From the NCBI GenBank assembly GCA_045538875.1, contig JAZQEG010000002.1, positions 43,432 through 107,431 on the forward strand: 64,000 nt of DNA, written 5' to 3'. Positions 48,477 through 57,440 of this stretch are shown in pieces. Origin of the DNA: RGIG4708 sp045538875. GTDB taxonomy: Bacteria > Bacillota > Clostridia > UMGS1810. Within the stretch, counting starts at the first letter, position 1. Each line of letters begins with the position of its first letter. The translations under genes and the position numbers were made by a program. Below the pieces are notes generated by a model. It had not been told where the DNA came from. It saw nothing but the letters and a program-made list of their open reading frames with translations, and did not search any database.

Positions 48477-51400
48477 TTGTATTTAAAAGGTATTGAGGTA
48501 AACGGGTTTAAATCGTTTGCAGACAAAATAAATCTTGAATTTGGTCAGGGTATTACCGCTATTGTTGGTCCTAACGGCAGCGGTAAAAGTAATGTTTCTG
48601 ATGCAATACGCTGGGTTCTTGGCGAACAGAGTGCAAAGAGCCTCAGAGGAGGCAAAATGGAAGATGTTATTTTTGCAGGCACTCAAAAACGCAGCCCTAT
48701 GGGCTTTGCGCAGGTTTCTATTGTGTTTGACAACAAGTCAAAAATATTTAACTCAGAGTTTGATGAAATCAAGGTTACCCGTAAGCTCCATCGCAGCGGT
48801 GAAAGTGAGTTTTTAATAAACAATACCAATTGCCGTCTTCGTGATATACACGAGCTATTTATGGACACAGGCCTTGGCAGAGAGGGCTACTCTGTAATAG
48901 GTCAGGGCAAAATTGACCAGATACTTTCGTCAAAGGCAGAGGAACGCCGCCACATATTTGAAGAGGCATCGGGCATTACAAAATACAAATATCGCAAAAA
49001 CGATGCCGAAAAAAAGCTTGTTGCTGCTGAGGATAACCTGCTTCGTATAAAAGATATTATCGAAACATTGTCCGAGCAGGTTGGCCCATTGGAAAACCAG
49101 TCTAAAAAGGCGCGCAAATATCTCGACCTGCGTGAATTGCTTAAAGGACTGGATATCAACATTTCTATACGCAAAATTGACAAGCACCGCGAAAGCCTCA
49201 AACAAGGGCAGGAAAAGTTTAATATAGCATTTAATCATCTTAATGACGAAAAAAACAAGCTGCATACCCTCGAACAATCAATCGAACAAAAAACAAATCA
49301 GCTAACAGAGCTCAACCGTGAGCTTACCCAAATAAGAGAGCAGGCATTTAGCATCGAAAAGGGAAGCGGCAGCCTGCAGGGCAAAATTGAAATATTGTTA
49401 AACGACAGCAAAAACAACAGCGAAAATGCTTTGCGCTGGGAGGGTGAGGTGTCGCTCCTGCGTGAAAAAACAGGTGCTATTGAGGCTGAAAAAGAGCAGA
49501 TTTTAAAAGATATTGAAAATATAAATGCAAAAAAACAAGAGGCTCAAAAAGTTGTAGAATTTAGTAGGCAGCAGCTTGATGACATCAACAAAAAAATTGA
49601 CGATATTTACAACGAGAGCGAAGAATACAAAAATCAAATTGTAGATTTACTTGGCGAAATTTCGGCTATAAAGGCACGCTCATCAAGTATGGATGTGTTG
49701 CTCAAAAACTTTGACGAGCGCAAGGAAACTTTGCAGGCCGACCTTGCAACAAAAAAACAGGCATATGAGCATGCACAAACAAATCTTAAAAAGTTAAATA
49801 GTGACCTTGAGCAAAACAACCAAAAATCAAATAAAGCAACCGATGATATGGAAAAGCTTAAGGGCGAGTATTTTGATGTTGTTAAAAAGCTTGACAAAGC
49901 AAAAGAGCAGCAAAATGAGTTTGTATCTTTGCTTAACGAAAAGCAGTCACGCAAAAATATTTTAGAGGACCTCGAAAAAGGCTACGAGGGTTATTCAAAA
50001 GGTGTAAAGCACCTGCTTTCAAAAAATTTTAACGGTATATGCGGCGTTGTGTCAAAGCTTGTTGAAGTAGAGGATAAATATGTAACCGCAGCAGAAATTG
50101 CACTTGGAAGTATGTTGCAAAACATTGTTGTTAAAGACGAATCCACTGCAAAAAAATGTATAGAGGAGCTAAAGCAATCCAAAACAGGCAGAGCAACATT
50201 TTTGCCCATTACCTCTGTAAAAGGCGAAGCTATGCAAAAGCCCCCCTCAAGCCAAAAAGGATATATTGGGCTTGCATATGAGCTTATAGCTTATGACAAA
50301 AAGTATGACGGCATATTTAAAAGCCTTTTGGGGCGCTGTGTTGTAGCAGACAATATAGATAATGCCGTAAATATGGCAAAAAACAATGACTATAAATTTA
50401 AAATAGTTACACTTGATGGTCAGGTTGTAAATGCAGGCGGTTCGTTTACGGGCGGCAGCATAGGCAAAAACCAGAGCTTGCTCAGCCGTGCCAAAGATAT
50501 TGAAAAGCTTGCAAAAGAAATTGCCCAAATGCAAAAAAAAGCAGACGATGCAGATGACCAAGTGGCACTTTACAAGCAACAAATAAACAAAATGGCAGAT
50601 AAAAAGGCGGAGCTTGAACAAATACTCAAAGCATGCGAGCATGAGGAGGTTAGGCTTAATTCGCAAATTGCCTCCGAAAAGCGAATATCCGATGACGCTT
50701 TGGCGTCAATAACAATGCTTACAAACGAAAGTGGCGAGATAATAAACGAAATTGCAGATATAGACAAGCAAAAACACAGCTTTAAAGAGCAAATTACCGA
50801 GCGTGAAGAAAAAATCCGTATTGTAAGAGAAATGCTTAACAAAACAGAGCTTGATGGCGCGGACCTTGCAGAAAACCGCGACAAAATTGTTGAAGCAGAC
50901 ACTCAAAACAAAATTGTAATCAGCTCGTTTGAAAAGGATATTGCAGTTGCAAGCGAAAAGCTTAAACAGTGTGACATTGATATAAAATCAAATGTTGAGC
51001 AAACAGAGCAAAAGCTTAAGGATATTAGTTTTGTTGCACAGCAAAATAAAAATATTGATAAAGAAATTGAATGTGTAAAACAACAAATAGACAATGCAAA
51101 GCAAAACAGCGGGCATCTTTATCAAAAAATAGATGCAATGCAAAACGATTATGATACAAAGAGCCAAAAGCTCCTTGCTGCTCAAAACGAACTTAAATCG
51201 CAAAATGATATTATATACGATTTGCAGCAGGAGGTTGTACGCCTTGAGGCCAAAAACGAAAAGCTTGAAAGCGACACCGAGGCAATTATAAACAAACTGT
51301 GGGAGGATTATGAGCTTACATACAATACTGCTCTCGAATTTAAAAAGACAGACTTTAATATGAATGAAGCAGTATCGGAGGCAAGCACCCTCCGCAATCA

Positions 51401-52034
51401 GATAAAGGCACTTGGGCATATTAACCTTGATGCAATAGAGCAGTACAAAGAGGTTAAGGAAAGGTTTGATTACCTTACCGAGCAAAAAAAAGACCTTGAC
51501 GAAACAAAGGCAAAGCTCGAGGGCATTATTCGTGAAATGCAGACAATTATGATAAAGCAGTTTAACCAGACCTTTGATGTTATTAAAAATAAGTTTGGCG
51601 AAACATTTTCTGCACTTTTTGGTGGCGGTGTAGGTATTCTTACTCTTTCGGAACCCGATAATGTTTTAGAAAGCGGCATTGAAATAGAGGTTCAGCCTCC
51701 GGGCAAAAAGCTGCAAAATATGATGGCACTGTCAGGCGGCGAGAGAGCGCTTTCGGCAATTGCACTGTTGTTTTCGGTGCTCGAAGTTCGCCCAACACCT
51801 TTTTGTATTCTCGACGAGGTTGAGGCGGCACTTGACGACAACAATGTATATCGCTTTGCCGACTATATCAAAAAATACAGTGCCGACACCCAGTTTATAG
51901 TTGTTACACACCGCCGCGGTACCATGGAGGCGGCAGACATTATGTATGGTGTAACAATGCAGGAAAAAGGCATTTCAAAACTTTTGAAGCTTAAATTTGA
52001 AGATTTAAAGGAGTATAGCACAGATGGGGTTTAA
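48477..52034 (+). CDS. smc: Chromosome segregation protein SMC
   Basis: An 1185-residue condensin ATPase of standard length. Walker A GPNGSGKSN (about 32-40), a coiled coil (about 170-500), the hinge (about 510-640, around GYIGLAYELI), the return coiled coil (about 665-1010), then signature LSGGERALSAIALLF and Walker B CILDEVEAALDD close the head. The start is TTG (YLKGIEVNGFKSF follows directly) with GGGGTG 8 bases upstream; no ATG fits. It overlaps ftsY by 11 bases. It works with ScpA and ScpB, which are not in the window. Confidence 0.98.
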   Translation: MYLKGIEVNGFKSFADKINLEFGQGITAIVGPNGSGKSNVSDAIRWVLGEQSAKSLRGGKMEDVIFAGTQKRSPMGFAQVSIVFDNKSKIFNSEFDEIKVTRKLHRSGESEFLINNTNCRLRDIHELFMDTGLGREGYSVIGQGKIDQILSSKAEERRHIFEEASGITKYKYRKNDAEKKLVAAEDNLLRIKDIIETLSEQVGPLENQSKKARKYLDLRELLKGLDINISIRKIDKHRESLKQGQEKFNIAFNHLNDEKNKLHTLEQSIEQKTNQLTELNRELTQIREQAFSIEKGSGSLQGKIEILLNDSKNNSENALRWEGEVSLLREKTGAIEAEKEQILKDIENINAKKQEAQKVVEFSRQQLDDINKKIDDIYNESEEYKNQIVDLLGEISAIKARSSSMDVLLKNFDERKETLQADLATKKQAYEHAQTNLKKLNSDLEQNNQKSNKATDDMEKLKGEYFDVVKKLDKAKEQQNEFVSLLNEKQSRKNILEDLEKGYEGYSKGVKHLLSKNFNGICGVVSKLVEVEDKYVTAAEIALGSMLQNIVVKDESTAKKCIEELKQSKTGRATFLPITSVKGEAMQKPPSSQKGYIGLAYELIAYDKKYDGIFKSLLGRCVVADNIDNAVNMAKNNDYKFKIVTLDGQVVNAGGSFTGGSIGKNQSLLSRAKDIEKLAKEIAQMQKKADDADDQVALYKQQINKMADKKAELEQILKACEHEEVRLNSQIASEKRISDDALASITMLTNESGEIINEIADIDKQKHSFKEQITEREEKIRIVREMLNKTELDGADLAENRDKIVEADTQNKIVISSFEKDIAVASEKLKQCDIDIKSNVEQTEQKLKDISFVAQQNKNIDKEIECVKQQIDNAKQNSGHLYQKIDAMQNDYDTKSQKLLAAQNELKSQNDIIYDLQQEVVRLEAKNEKLESDTEAIINKLWEDYELTYNTALEFKKTDFNMNEAVSEASTLRNQIKALGHINLDAIEQYKEVKERFDYLTEQKKDLDETKAKLEGIIREMQTIMIKQFNQTFDVIKNKFGETFSALFGGGVGILTLSEPDNVLESGIEIEVQPPGKKLQNMMALSGGERALSAIALLFSVLEVRPTPFCILDEVEAALDDNNVYRFADYIKKYSADTQFIVVTHRRGTMEAADIMYGVTMQEKGISKLLKLKFEDLKEYSTDGV

Positions 52035-53103
52035 AAATTCATTTGGCAGATTTTTTGGCAAAACCAATCAGGACAAAACCGAAGATATAATAGAACAAAT
52101 TGTTGAACAGCTTGATGAACTGCCAGTTGAGCAACCAGTTGAACAACCTGTTGAACCTCAAGAGGATTCAGATACCACAGTTGCCAAAAAGGGCTTGTTT
52201 AAAAAGCTTTTTGGCGGGCTCGAAAAAACCCGAAAATCTTTTAACGACAAAATTGACAATGTGCTCAAAATGTTTAAATCTGTTGACGAAGAGCTTTTTG
52301 AAGAGCTTGAAGAAGCACTTATTATGGCAGATGTTGGTGTTAACACATCACTTTATATAATTGAGCAGCTCAGAGACAGAGTAATTGACAAAAAAATAAA
52401 AGAGCCTGAGCTTATAAAAAACGAAATTGAACAAATAATTTCACAAATTTTGGCTCAAAACGATACTTCAATAAAGCTTGATACAACGCCGTCGGTTATT
52501 ATGGTAATAGGTGTAAACGGTGTTGGCAAAACCACTTCCATAGGTAAGCTTGCTGCAAAATATAAGAGCGAGGGCAAAAAAGTAATAATCGGTGCTGCCG
52601 ATACCTTCCGTGCAGCAGCTATCGACCAGCTGCAGGTGTGGGCAAACCGCTCAGGAGTAGATATTGTAAGGCATCAGGAGGGCAGTGACCCTGCGGCAGT
52701 TGTTTTTGACACAATTACTGCTGCAAAGGCAAGAGGAGCAGATATTATCATCCTCGATACTGCGGGTAGGCTGCACAACAAAAAAAATCTTATGGATGAG
52801 CTTAACAAAATATATAGGGTTATGGAGCGTGAGCTAAATAGCTGCTGCAAGGAAACTCTCCTTGTTGTAGATGCAACAACAGGCCAAAATGCTGTAAATC
52901 AGGTAAAAATGTTTGGCGAAAGCACCAATATTTCGGGCATTATTCTTACAAAGCTTGACGGCAGTGCAAAAGGCGGCATTGTGCTTGCAATTGCACACGA
53001 AGAGCAAATCCCCGTAAAGCTTGTTGGTGTAGGCGAAAATATAGACGATTTGCAAATTTTTAATGCGGACGATTTTGCCAAGGCACTTTTTGTGCAGGAT
53101 TAA
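52024..53103 (+). CDS. ftsY: Signal recognition particle receptor FtsY
   Basis: A 359-residue SRP-family GTPase that receives ribosome-Ffh complexes at the membrane. A short acidic A domain with VEQPVEQPVE repeats (about 22-50) precedes the N domain and the G domain: GVNGVGKTTSIGKLA (G1, about 161-175), DTFRAAAIDQL, DTAGRLH (G3), TKLDGSAKGG (G4 region). AAGGAG precedes the ATG within smc. It sits just upstream of the ylxM-ffh operon. Confidence 0.98.
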   Translation: MGFKNSFGRFFGKTNQDKTEDIIEQIVEQLDELPVEQPVEQPVEPQEDSDTTVAKKGLFKKLFGGLEKTRKSFNDKIDNVLKMFKSVDEELFEELEEALIMADVGVNTSLYIIEQLRDRVIDKKIKEPELIKNEIEQIISQILAQNDTSIKLDTTPSVIMVIGVNGVGKTTSIGKLAAKYKSEGKKVIIGAADTFRAAAIDQLQVWANRSGVDIVRHQEGSDPAAVVFDTITAAKARGADIIILDTAGRLHNKKNLMDELNKIYRVMERELNSCCKETLLVVDATTGQNAVNQVKMFGESTNISGIILTKLDGSAKGGIVLAIAHEEQIPVKLVGVGENIDDLQIFNADDFAKALFVQD

Positions 53104-53112
53104 ACAGCAAAA

Positions 53113-53143
53113 TTTTGTGTAAAGCAAAAAACTTTACACAAAA
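53113..53143 (+). repeat. Inverted repeat 1 upstream of the ylxM promoter
   Basis: TTTTGTGTAAAG (53113-53124) and CTTTACACAAAA (53132-53143), 12-bp perfect arms with a 7-base centre. It ends 3 bases before the -35 and is not followed by T on the plus strand, so it is not a standard terminator for ftsY. It shares the half-site TGTGTAAAG with inverted repeat 2. Confidence 0.85.
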
Positions 53144-53146
53144 GTA

Positions 53147-53175
53147 TTGACAAATTAAATATGTTGATGTATAAT
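53147..53175 (+). promoter_or_regulatory. ylxM-ffh promoter
   Basis: TTGACA (53147-53152), 17-base spacer, TATAAT (53170-53175), lying exactly between two inverted repeats with identical half-sites. Confidence 0.9.
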
Positions 53176-53208
53176 GTGTAAAGTGATTAGCTTTACACAT
53201 TATTTTTT
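53171..53208 (+). repeat. Inverted repeat 2 overlapping the ylxM -10 and start of transcription
   Basis: ATAATGTGTAAAG (53171-53183) and CTTTACACATTAT (53191-53203), 13-bp perfect arms with a 7-base centre, followed by a T run. It overlaps the -10, so in RNA the left arm would be incomplete; an operator role is as likely as a terminator. Confidence 0.85.
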
Positions 53209-53222
53209 GGGATAGATGTTAT

Positions 53223-53561
53223 ATGAAAAACCTTGAAATTTCATATCTTATGGACTTTTACGGCAATCTTTTGAGTGACAAACAGCGCGACATTATTAAG
53301 CTTTATTACGAAGAGGATTTATCCCTTGCCGAAATTGCAACCGAAGTTGGCATAACCCGTCAGGGAGTTCGTGATAATATACTTAGAGCCGAAAAAGAAC
53401 TGTTAAATTTTGAAAATGCTTTAGGCCTTTGGAAAAGGTTTTCGGGCATAACATCAAATTTATCGGAAATCAAAAATATAATAAAGTCAGATTGTGTAAT
53501 TAGCAAAAAAGATTATGACAGAATTATTTTTTTAATAGATGAAGTTGAAAACAATATGTAA
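53223..53561 (+). CDS. ylxM: YlxM/p13 family helix-turn-helix protein
   Basis: A 112-residue protein of the UPF0122 family, encoded before ffh in most Firmicutes. The sigma-70 region 4-like helix-turn-helix is clear (LSDKQRDIIKLYYEEDLSLAEIATEVGITRQGVRDNI, about 17-55). In streptococci YlxM binds SRP and stimulates its GTPase cycle; DNA binding is not established. It lies 14 bases upstream of ffh. The HTH raises the possibility that it binds the repeats around its own promoter, which is inference. Confidence 0.95.
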   Translation: MKNLEISYLMDFYGNLLSDKQRDIIKLYYEEDLSLAEIATEVGITRQGVRDNILRAEKELLNFENALGLWKRFSGITSNLSEIKNIIKSDCVISKKDYDRIIFLIDEVENNM

Positions 53562-53575
53562 AGGAGCGAGCCCTC

Positions 53576-54916
53576 TTGGCATTTGATAATCTTACCGAAA
53601 AATTGCAAAATGCATTTAAAAAATTAAAATCAAAAGGTAAAATTAGCGAAGCAGACCTTAAGGCTGCAATGCGTGAAGTTAAGCTTGCACTTTTAGAGGC
53701 AGATGTAAACTTTAAGGTTGTTAAGGATTTTATAAATTCTGTATCACAAAAAGCACTGGGTACAAATGTGTTAGAGAGCCTCACCCCTGCACAGCAAATT
53801 ATAAAAATAGTTAATGAAGAGTTAACTGCTCTTATGGGTGAAAAGGCAAGTAAAATTCAGTATTCATCACACACACCCTCGGTTATTATGATGGTAGGCC
53901 TTCAGGGTGCCGGCAAAACAACCACAAGTGCAAAGGTTGGTGCACTTTTAAAAAAGCAGCACAAACGCCCTCTGCTTGTTGCCTGCGACGTATACCGCCC
54001 TGCAGCGCGTAAGCAGCTTAAGGTTGTTGGCGGGCAGGTGGATGTGCCTGTGTTTTCAATAGATGATTGCAACGACCCTGTTGAAATTGCAAAAAAATCT
54101 ATAGAGCATGCCAAAAACTACAGCAATGATGTAGTTATTATAGATACAGCAGGCCGATTGCAGATTGACACAGAGCTTATGGATGAGCTTTTAAATATCA
54201 AAACAGCTACAAACCCTGCTGAAATACTTTTGGTTATAGATGCTATGACAGGTCAGGATGCAGTTAATGTTGCATCGGGCTTTGACGAAAAGCTTGACAT
54301 AACAGGTGTTGCACTTACAAAGCTCGACGGTGACACACGAGGCGGTGCAGCACTATCTGTAAGGGCAGTTACAGGCAAGCCAATTAAGCTTGCAGGTCAG
54401 GGCGAAAAGCTTGGCGACCTTGACTGGTTTTACCCCGACCGAATGGCATCACGTATTTTGGGAATGGGTGATATGCTCTCGCTTATAGACAAAATCACCG
54501 AGGAATACGACGAAAAAAAGGCAGCCGAGTTAGAGAGCAAAATTCGCCAAAAAACATTTGACCTTGATGATTATCTTGACCAGATGAATCAAATTAAAAA
54601 AATGGGCTCACTTACCGATATTATGGGTATGATGCCTGGCGTAGACAAAAAGGCGCTGCAAAATGTTAATCTTGATGACAAGCGGCTTGTTCACATTGAA
54701 GCAATGATTACTTCGATGACCAAAAAAGAACGCCAAAACCCTGACATTATTAACGGCTCACGTAAAAAGCGTATTGCTGCAGGCAGCGGCACAACCCCTC
54801 AAGAAATCAATGCCTTTTTAAAGCAGTTTAATCAAATGAAAATGCTTATGAAACAATTTAGTAATCCCAAAAAGATGAAAAAAGCCTTTGGCGGCTTTAA
54901 AGGTCTTATGAGATAA
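53576..54916 (+). CDS. ffh: Signal recognition particle protein Ffh
   Basis: A 446-residue SRP54 homologue that binds signal sequences and 4.5S RNA. N domain (about 1-90), G domain with GLQGAGKTTTSAKVG (about 106-120), DTAGRLQ, TKLDGDTRGGAALS, then the Met-rich M domain (about 300-446) ending in MLMKQFSNPKKMKKAFGG. The start is TTG at 53576, with AAGGAG 9 bases upstream, matching the family opening AFDNLTEKLQ. Confidence 0.98.
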   Translation: MAFDNLTEKLQNAFKKLKSKGKISEADLKAAMREVKLALLEADVNFKVVKDFINSVSQKALGTNVLESLTPAQQIIKIVNEELTALMGEKASKIQYSSHTPSVIMMVGLQGAGKTTTSAKVGALLKKQHKRPLLVACDVYRPAARKQLKVVGGQVDVPVFSIDDCNDPVEIAKKSIEHAKNYSNDVVIIDTAGRLQIDTELMDELLNIKTATNPAEILLVIDAMTGQDAVNVASGFDEKLDITGVALTKLDGDTRGGAALSVRAVTGKPIKLAGQGEKLGDLDWFYPDRMASRILGMGDMLSLIDKITEEYDEKKAAELESKIRQKTFDLDDYLDQMNQIKKMGSLTDIMGMMPGVDKKALQNVNLDDKRLVHIEAMITSMTKKERQNPDIINGSRKKRIAAGSGTTPQEINAFLKQFNQMKMLMKQFSNPKKMKKAFGGFKGLMR

Positions 54917-54957
54917 CTGTTTAAATATTGTTAATATTTTATGGAGGTGAAATTAAA

Positions 54958-55200
54958 ATGGTAAAAATTCGTCTTACAAGATTGGGTTCAAAAAAGAATC
55001 CCTTTTACAGAGTAGTAGTTGCAGATTCAAGATATCCAAGAGATGGTAGATTTATCGAGGAAATCGGAACATACGATCCGCTTACAAATCCCTCTACTAT
55101 CAAAATTGATGCAGAAAAAGCTGCAAAATGGTTGGCAAATGGTGCACAGCCTACCGATACTGTAAAAGAATTGCTCAAAATCAGCGGTATCACAAAATAA
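54958..55200 (+). CDS. rpsP: 30S ribosomal protein S16
   Basis: An 80-residue ribosomal protein with the standard MVKIRLTRLGSKKNPFYR opening and RDGRFIEEIGTYDP. GGAGG lies before ATG 54958; an in-frame codon 30 bases earlier is not the start. It continues the ffh operon. Confidence 0.98.
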   Translation: MVKIRLTRLGSKKNPFYRVVVADSRYPRDGRFIEEIGTYDPLTNPSTIKIDAEKAAKWLANGAQPTDTVKELLKISGITK

Positions 55201-55221
55201 TCATCCGGAGGTTGATTGCAA

Positions 55222-55452
55222 ATGAAAGAATTACTTGAATACATTGCAAAATCTTTGGTTGATTGTCCGGATGATGTGTATGTTACACAGGAAGACGGCG
55301 ACAACTCAATGGTTTTAAAATTACATGTTGCAGAAGGCGATATGGGCAAGGTTATTGGCAAACAGGGCAGAATTGCAAAGTCTATACGCGCGGTAATGAA
55401 AGCCGCTGCCAGCCGTGACAGCAAAAGAGTAATTGTGGAAATTGTACAGTAA
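55222..55452 (+). CDS. khpA: KH-domain RNA-binding protein KhpA
   Basis: A 76-residue single KH-domain protein (UPF0109, YlqC). The GxxG RNA-binding loop is in VIGKQGRIAKSIR (about 46-58). With KhpB it binds many RNAs and affects division and sporulation in Firmicutes. It lies between rpsP and rimM as usual. CCGGAGG precedes the ATG. Confidence 0.95.
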   Translation: MKELLEYIAKSLVDCPDDVYVTQEDGDNSMVLKLHVAEGDMGKVIGKQGRIAKSIRAVMKAAASRDSKRVIVEIVQ

Positions 55453-55486
55453 CAGGCAAAGCCTGCTTTGGAATTTCCTGTTGTAC

Positions 55487-55518
55487 AAAAAGGTTCGACA
55501 TATAGTTCGAACCTTTTT
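55487..55518 (+). terminator. Terminator-like hairpin between khpA and rimM
   Basis: A 12-bp perfect stem (AAAAAGGTTCGA with TCGAACCTTTTT), preceded by a smaller hairpin CAGGC/GCCTG at 55453-55465. It may separate rimM-trmD from the upstream operon; no strong promoter was found after it. Confidence 0.8.
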
Positions 55519-55598
55519 GCATACAACTAAATCCCAACTCGCCTTAAACGGCGTAATTTTGGTATTTGTCATCTTTTACAAGTCTAAGGAGGAACACT

Positions 55599-56099
55599 AT
55601 GCAAAATATGATAGAAGTAGGCAAAATAGTAAATACTCACGGCCTCAGGGGCGAGGTTAAAATTGTTCCGTGGCTTGATTATCCCGAGATGTTTGAAATC
55701 ATTGATAAGGCATACACAAAATCTGGTCAAAAACTCACAGTAACAAATATCCGATATCAAAAAGCAAATATAATAGTACAATTTGCCGAGATAGATAACC
55801 TAGACAAAGCCGAAAGGCTAAAAAACAGCATCATTTATGCTTCAAGACAAATATTTGACAACTTGCCCGAAGGCACATACCTTATTGCAGATATTATAGG
55901 TCTTGATGTTACCGACGGAGAGGTAAACTATGGTAAGGTAACCGATGTAATTCAAACAGGCAGCAATGATGTATATGTGGTGCAAAAAGAGGGCTCAAAG
56001 GAGCTGTTAATCCCTGCAATAAAAGATGTAATACTTAACACCGACATACAAAACGGTGTAATTACAGTAAAGCTTCTTGACGGGCTTTTGGATTTGTAA
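55599..56099 (+). CDS. rimM: 16S rRNA processing protein RimM
   Basis: A 166-residue 30S maturation factor that binds S19. The N-terminal domain opens MIEVGKIVNTHGLRGEVKI, and the PRC-barrel domain contains YLIADIIGLDVTD and DVYVVQKEGSKELLIPAIKDVI. AAGGAGG precedes ATG 55599; longer in-frame starts upstream lie in the terminator region. trmD follows 30 bases later. Confidence 0.97.
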   Translation: MQNMIEVGKIVNTHGLRGEVKIVPWLDYPEMFEIIDKAYTKSGQKLTVTNIRYQKANIIVQFAEIDNLDKAERLKNSIIYASRQIFDNLPEGTYLIADIIGLDVTDGEVNYGKVTDVIQTGSNDVYVVQKEGSKELLIPAIKDVILNTDIQNGVITVKLLDGLLDL

Positions 56100-56129
56100 T
56101 TTGTTGTGCTTTAGTTATTAGGAGGAAAT

Positions 56130-56882
56130 ATGAATTTTCACATTCTTACACTTTTTCCGCAGATGTTTGATGGAGTATTTGGCGAAAGTATGCTTGCAAG
56201 GGCTAAACAAAGCGGAATATTAAAGTTTAATTTGTACAATATAAGAGATTGGGCAGGCAACAAGCACAACAGAGTTGACGATACCCCATATGGCGGCGGC
56301 AGAGGTATGGTAATGCAGGCTCCGCCTGTTTTTGATGCATATATGAGTGCATGCCAAAATTGCAATCAAAAGCCTTATGTAATATATATGTCGCCAAAGG
56401 GAGCAACCTTTACTCAGCAAAAGGCAATTGAGCTGTCGGCCAAAAAAGATTTGGTTATTATATGCGGACACTATGAGGGCATAGACCAAAGGGTAATAGA
56501 CGAGATTGTAGACGAGGAAATTTCGATAGGCGACTATGTACTTACAGGCGGCGAAATTGCTGCAATGGCAGTAGTTGACTCGGTAAGCCGTATGATAGAC
56601 GGAGTGCTTTCTAATGAGGACAGCTTTACTGATGAATCCCACTTTAACGGGCTTTTGGAATATCCTCACTATACAAGGCCGCAGGAGTTTCATGGAGTAG
56701 CCGTGCCTGAGGTTTTAACAAGCGGTAATCACGCAAAAATAAATGAATGGCGCCATATGGAGTCACTCAAAATTACAAAGCAGCGCCGCCCTGATATGTA
56801 CCAAAAGTACTATAATGAGCATATTGAAGAATTTACACCCAAAAAAAAGCGAAAAAAATCTCACAGCCGCAATTGTGAGTAG
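56130..56882 (+). CDS. trmD: tRNA (guanine-N1-)-methyltransferase TrmD
   Basis: A 250-residue SPOUT enzyme that makes m1G37 next to the anticodon and prevents frameshifting. The trefoil-knot SAM site is visible as CGHYEGIDQRVIDE and SIGDYVLTGGE; the opening HILTLFPQMF and DTPYGGGRGMVM are standard. The C-terminus is a Lys/Arg-rich tail (FTPKKKRKKSHSR). AGGAGG precedes the ATG. Confidence 0.98.
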   Translation: MNFHILTLFPQMFDGVFGESMLARAKQSGILKFNLYNIRDWAGNKHNRVDDTPYGGGRGMVMQAPPVFDAYMSACQNCNQKPYVIYMSPKGATFTQQKAIELSAKKDLVIICGHYEGIDQRVIDEIVDEEISIGDYVLTGGEIAAMAVVDSVSRMIDGVLSNEDSFTDESHFNGLLEYPHYTRPQEFHGVAVPEVLTSGNHAKINEWRHMESLKITKQRRPDMYQKYYNEHIEEFTPKKKRKKSHSRNCE

Positions 56883-56919
56883 AGTTTGCAAAAAAGATGC
56901 AAAAAATGTAAAAAAACAC

Positions 56920-56948
56920 TTGCATTTTTAATTCGGTTGTGATATAGT
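56920..56948 (+). promoter_or_regulatory. rplS promoter
   Basis: TTGCAT (56920-56925), 17-base spacer, TATAGT (56943-56948) with an extended TGA. Confidence 0.75.
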
Positions 56949-56952
56949 ATTA

Positions 56953-57012
56953 GAGTATGCGGGTGGTCCTCTGCTTTAGTTTGGGCATGAACACCTTGGA
57001 AATTTCAGGAGG
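56953..57012 (+). promoter_or_regulatory. Possible L19 leader RNA
   Basis: The short leader between the promoter and rplS contains GGGTGGTCC (about 56961-56969) and GGGCATGAACACC (about 56983-56995), which can pair in part (GGTG with CACC). The position matches the L19 leader described in Firmicutes; I recall the class but cannot verify it with a covariance model. Confidence 0.5.
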
Positions 57013-57021
57013 AATATGCAA

Positions 57022-57366
57022 ATGAGCGATATTATCACAAACTTAACAAAAGATCAAATCAGAACTGACCTTCCGCAGTTTAACGTTGGTGACACAATCA
57101 AAATTCACGTTAAAATCAAAGAAGGCTCAAGAGAAAGAATTCAGATGTTCGAGGGTACAGTTATTGCTAAAAAGCACGGCGGTATCAACGAAACATTCAC
57201 AGTAAGAAGAATTTCTTACGGTGTTGGCGTTGAAAGAACATTCCCTGCCAACTCACCTAAAATTGCAGCAATTGATGTTGTAAGAAGAGGTAAAGTAAGA
57301 AGAGCAAAACTTTACTACCTGCGCGACAGAGTTGGTAAAGCTACAAGAGTTAAAGAAAAAATCTAA
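57022..57366 (+). CDS. rplS: 50S ribosomal protein L19
   Basis: A 114-residue ribosomal protein at the 30S-50S interface with standard PQFNVGDTIKIHVKIKEG, ERIQMFEGTVIAKKHGG and RRGKVRRAKLYYLRDRVGKATRVKEK. ATG at 57022 is preferred: AGGAGG at 57007-57012 is 9 bases away, whereas the in-frame ATG at 57016 is only 3 bases from it. Confidence 0.97.
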   Translation: MSDIITNLTKDQIRTDLPQFNVGDTIKIHVKIKEGSRERIQMFEGTVIAKKHGGINETFTVRRISYGVGVERTFPANSPKIAAIDVVRRGKVRRAKLYYLRDRVGKATRVKEKI

Positions 57367-57373
57367 TTATTTC

Positions 57374-57404
57374 AAAGAGAGCTTACGGATAGGCTCTCTT
57401 TGTT
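57374..57404 (+). terminator. Possible terminator after rplS
   Basis: AAAGAGAGC (57374-57382) pairs with GCTCTCTTT (57393-57401). The following T run is interrupted (GTTGC), so partial readthrough into lepB is likely. Confidence 0.6.
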
Positions 57405-57440
57405 GCTTTGTACACATTATAATAAACGGAGGTTTTTGTT

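Noticed and set aside
53113..53143. Inverted repeat 1 as the terminator of ftsY
   Set aside because: There is no T run after it on the plus strand, and its half-site is repeated across the promoter, so an operator is at least as good an explanation.
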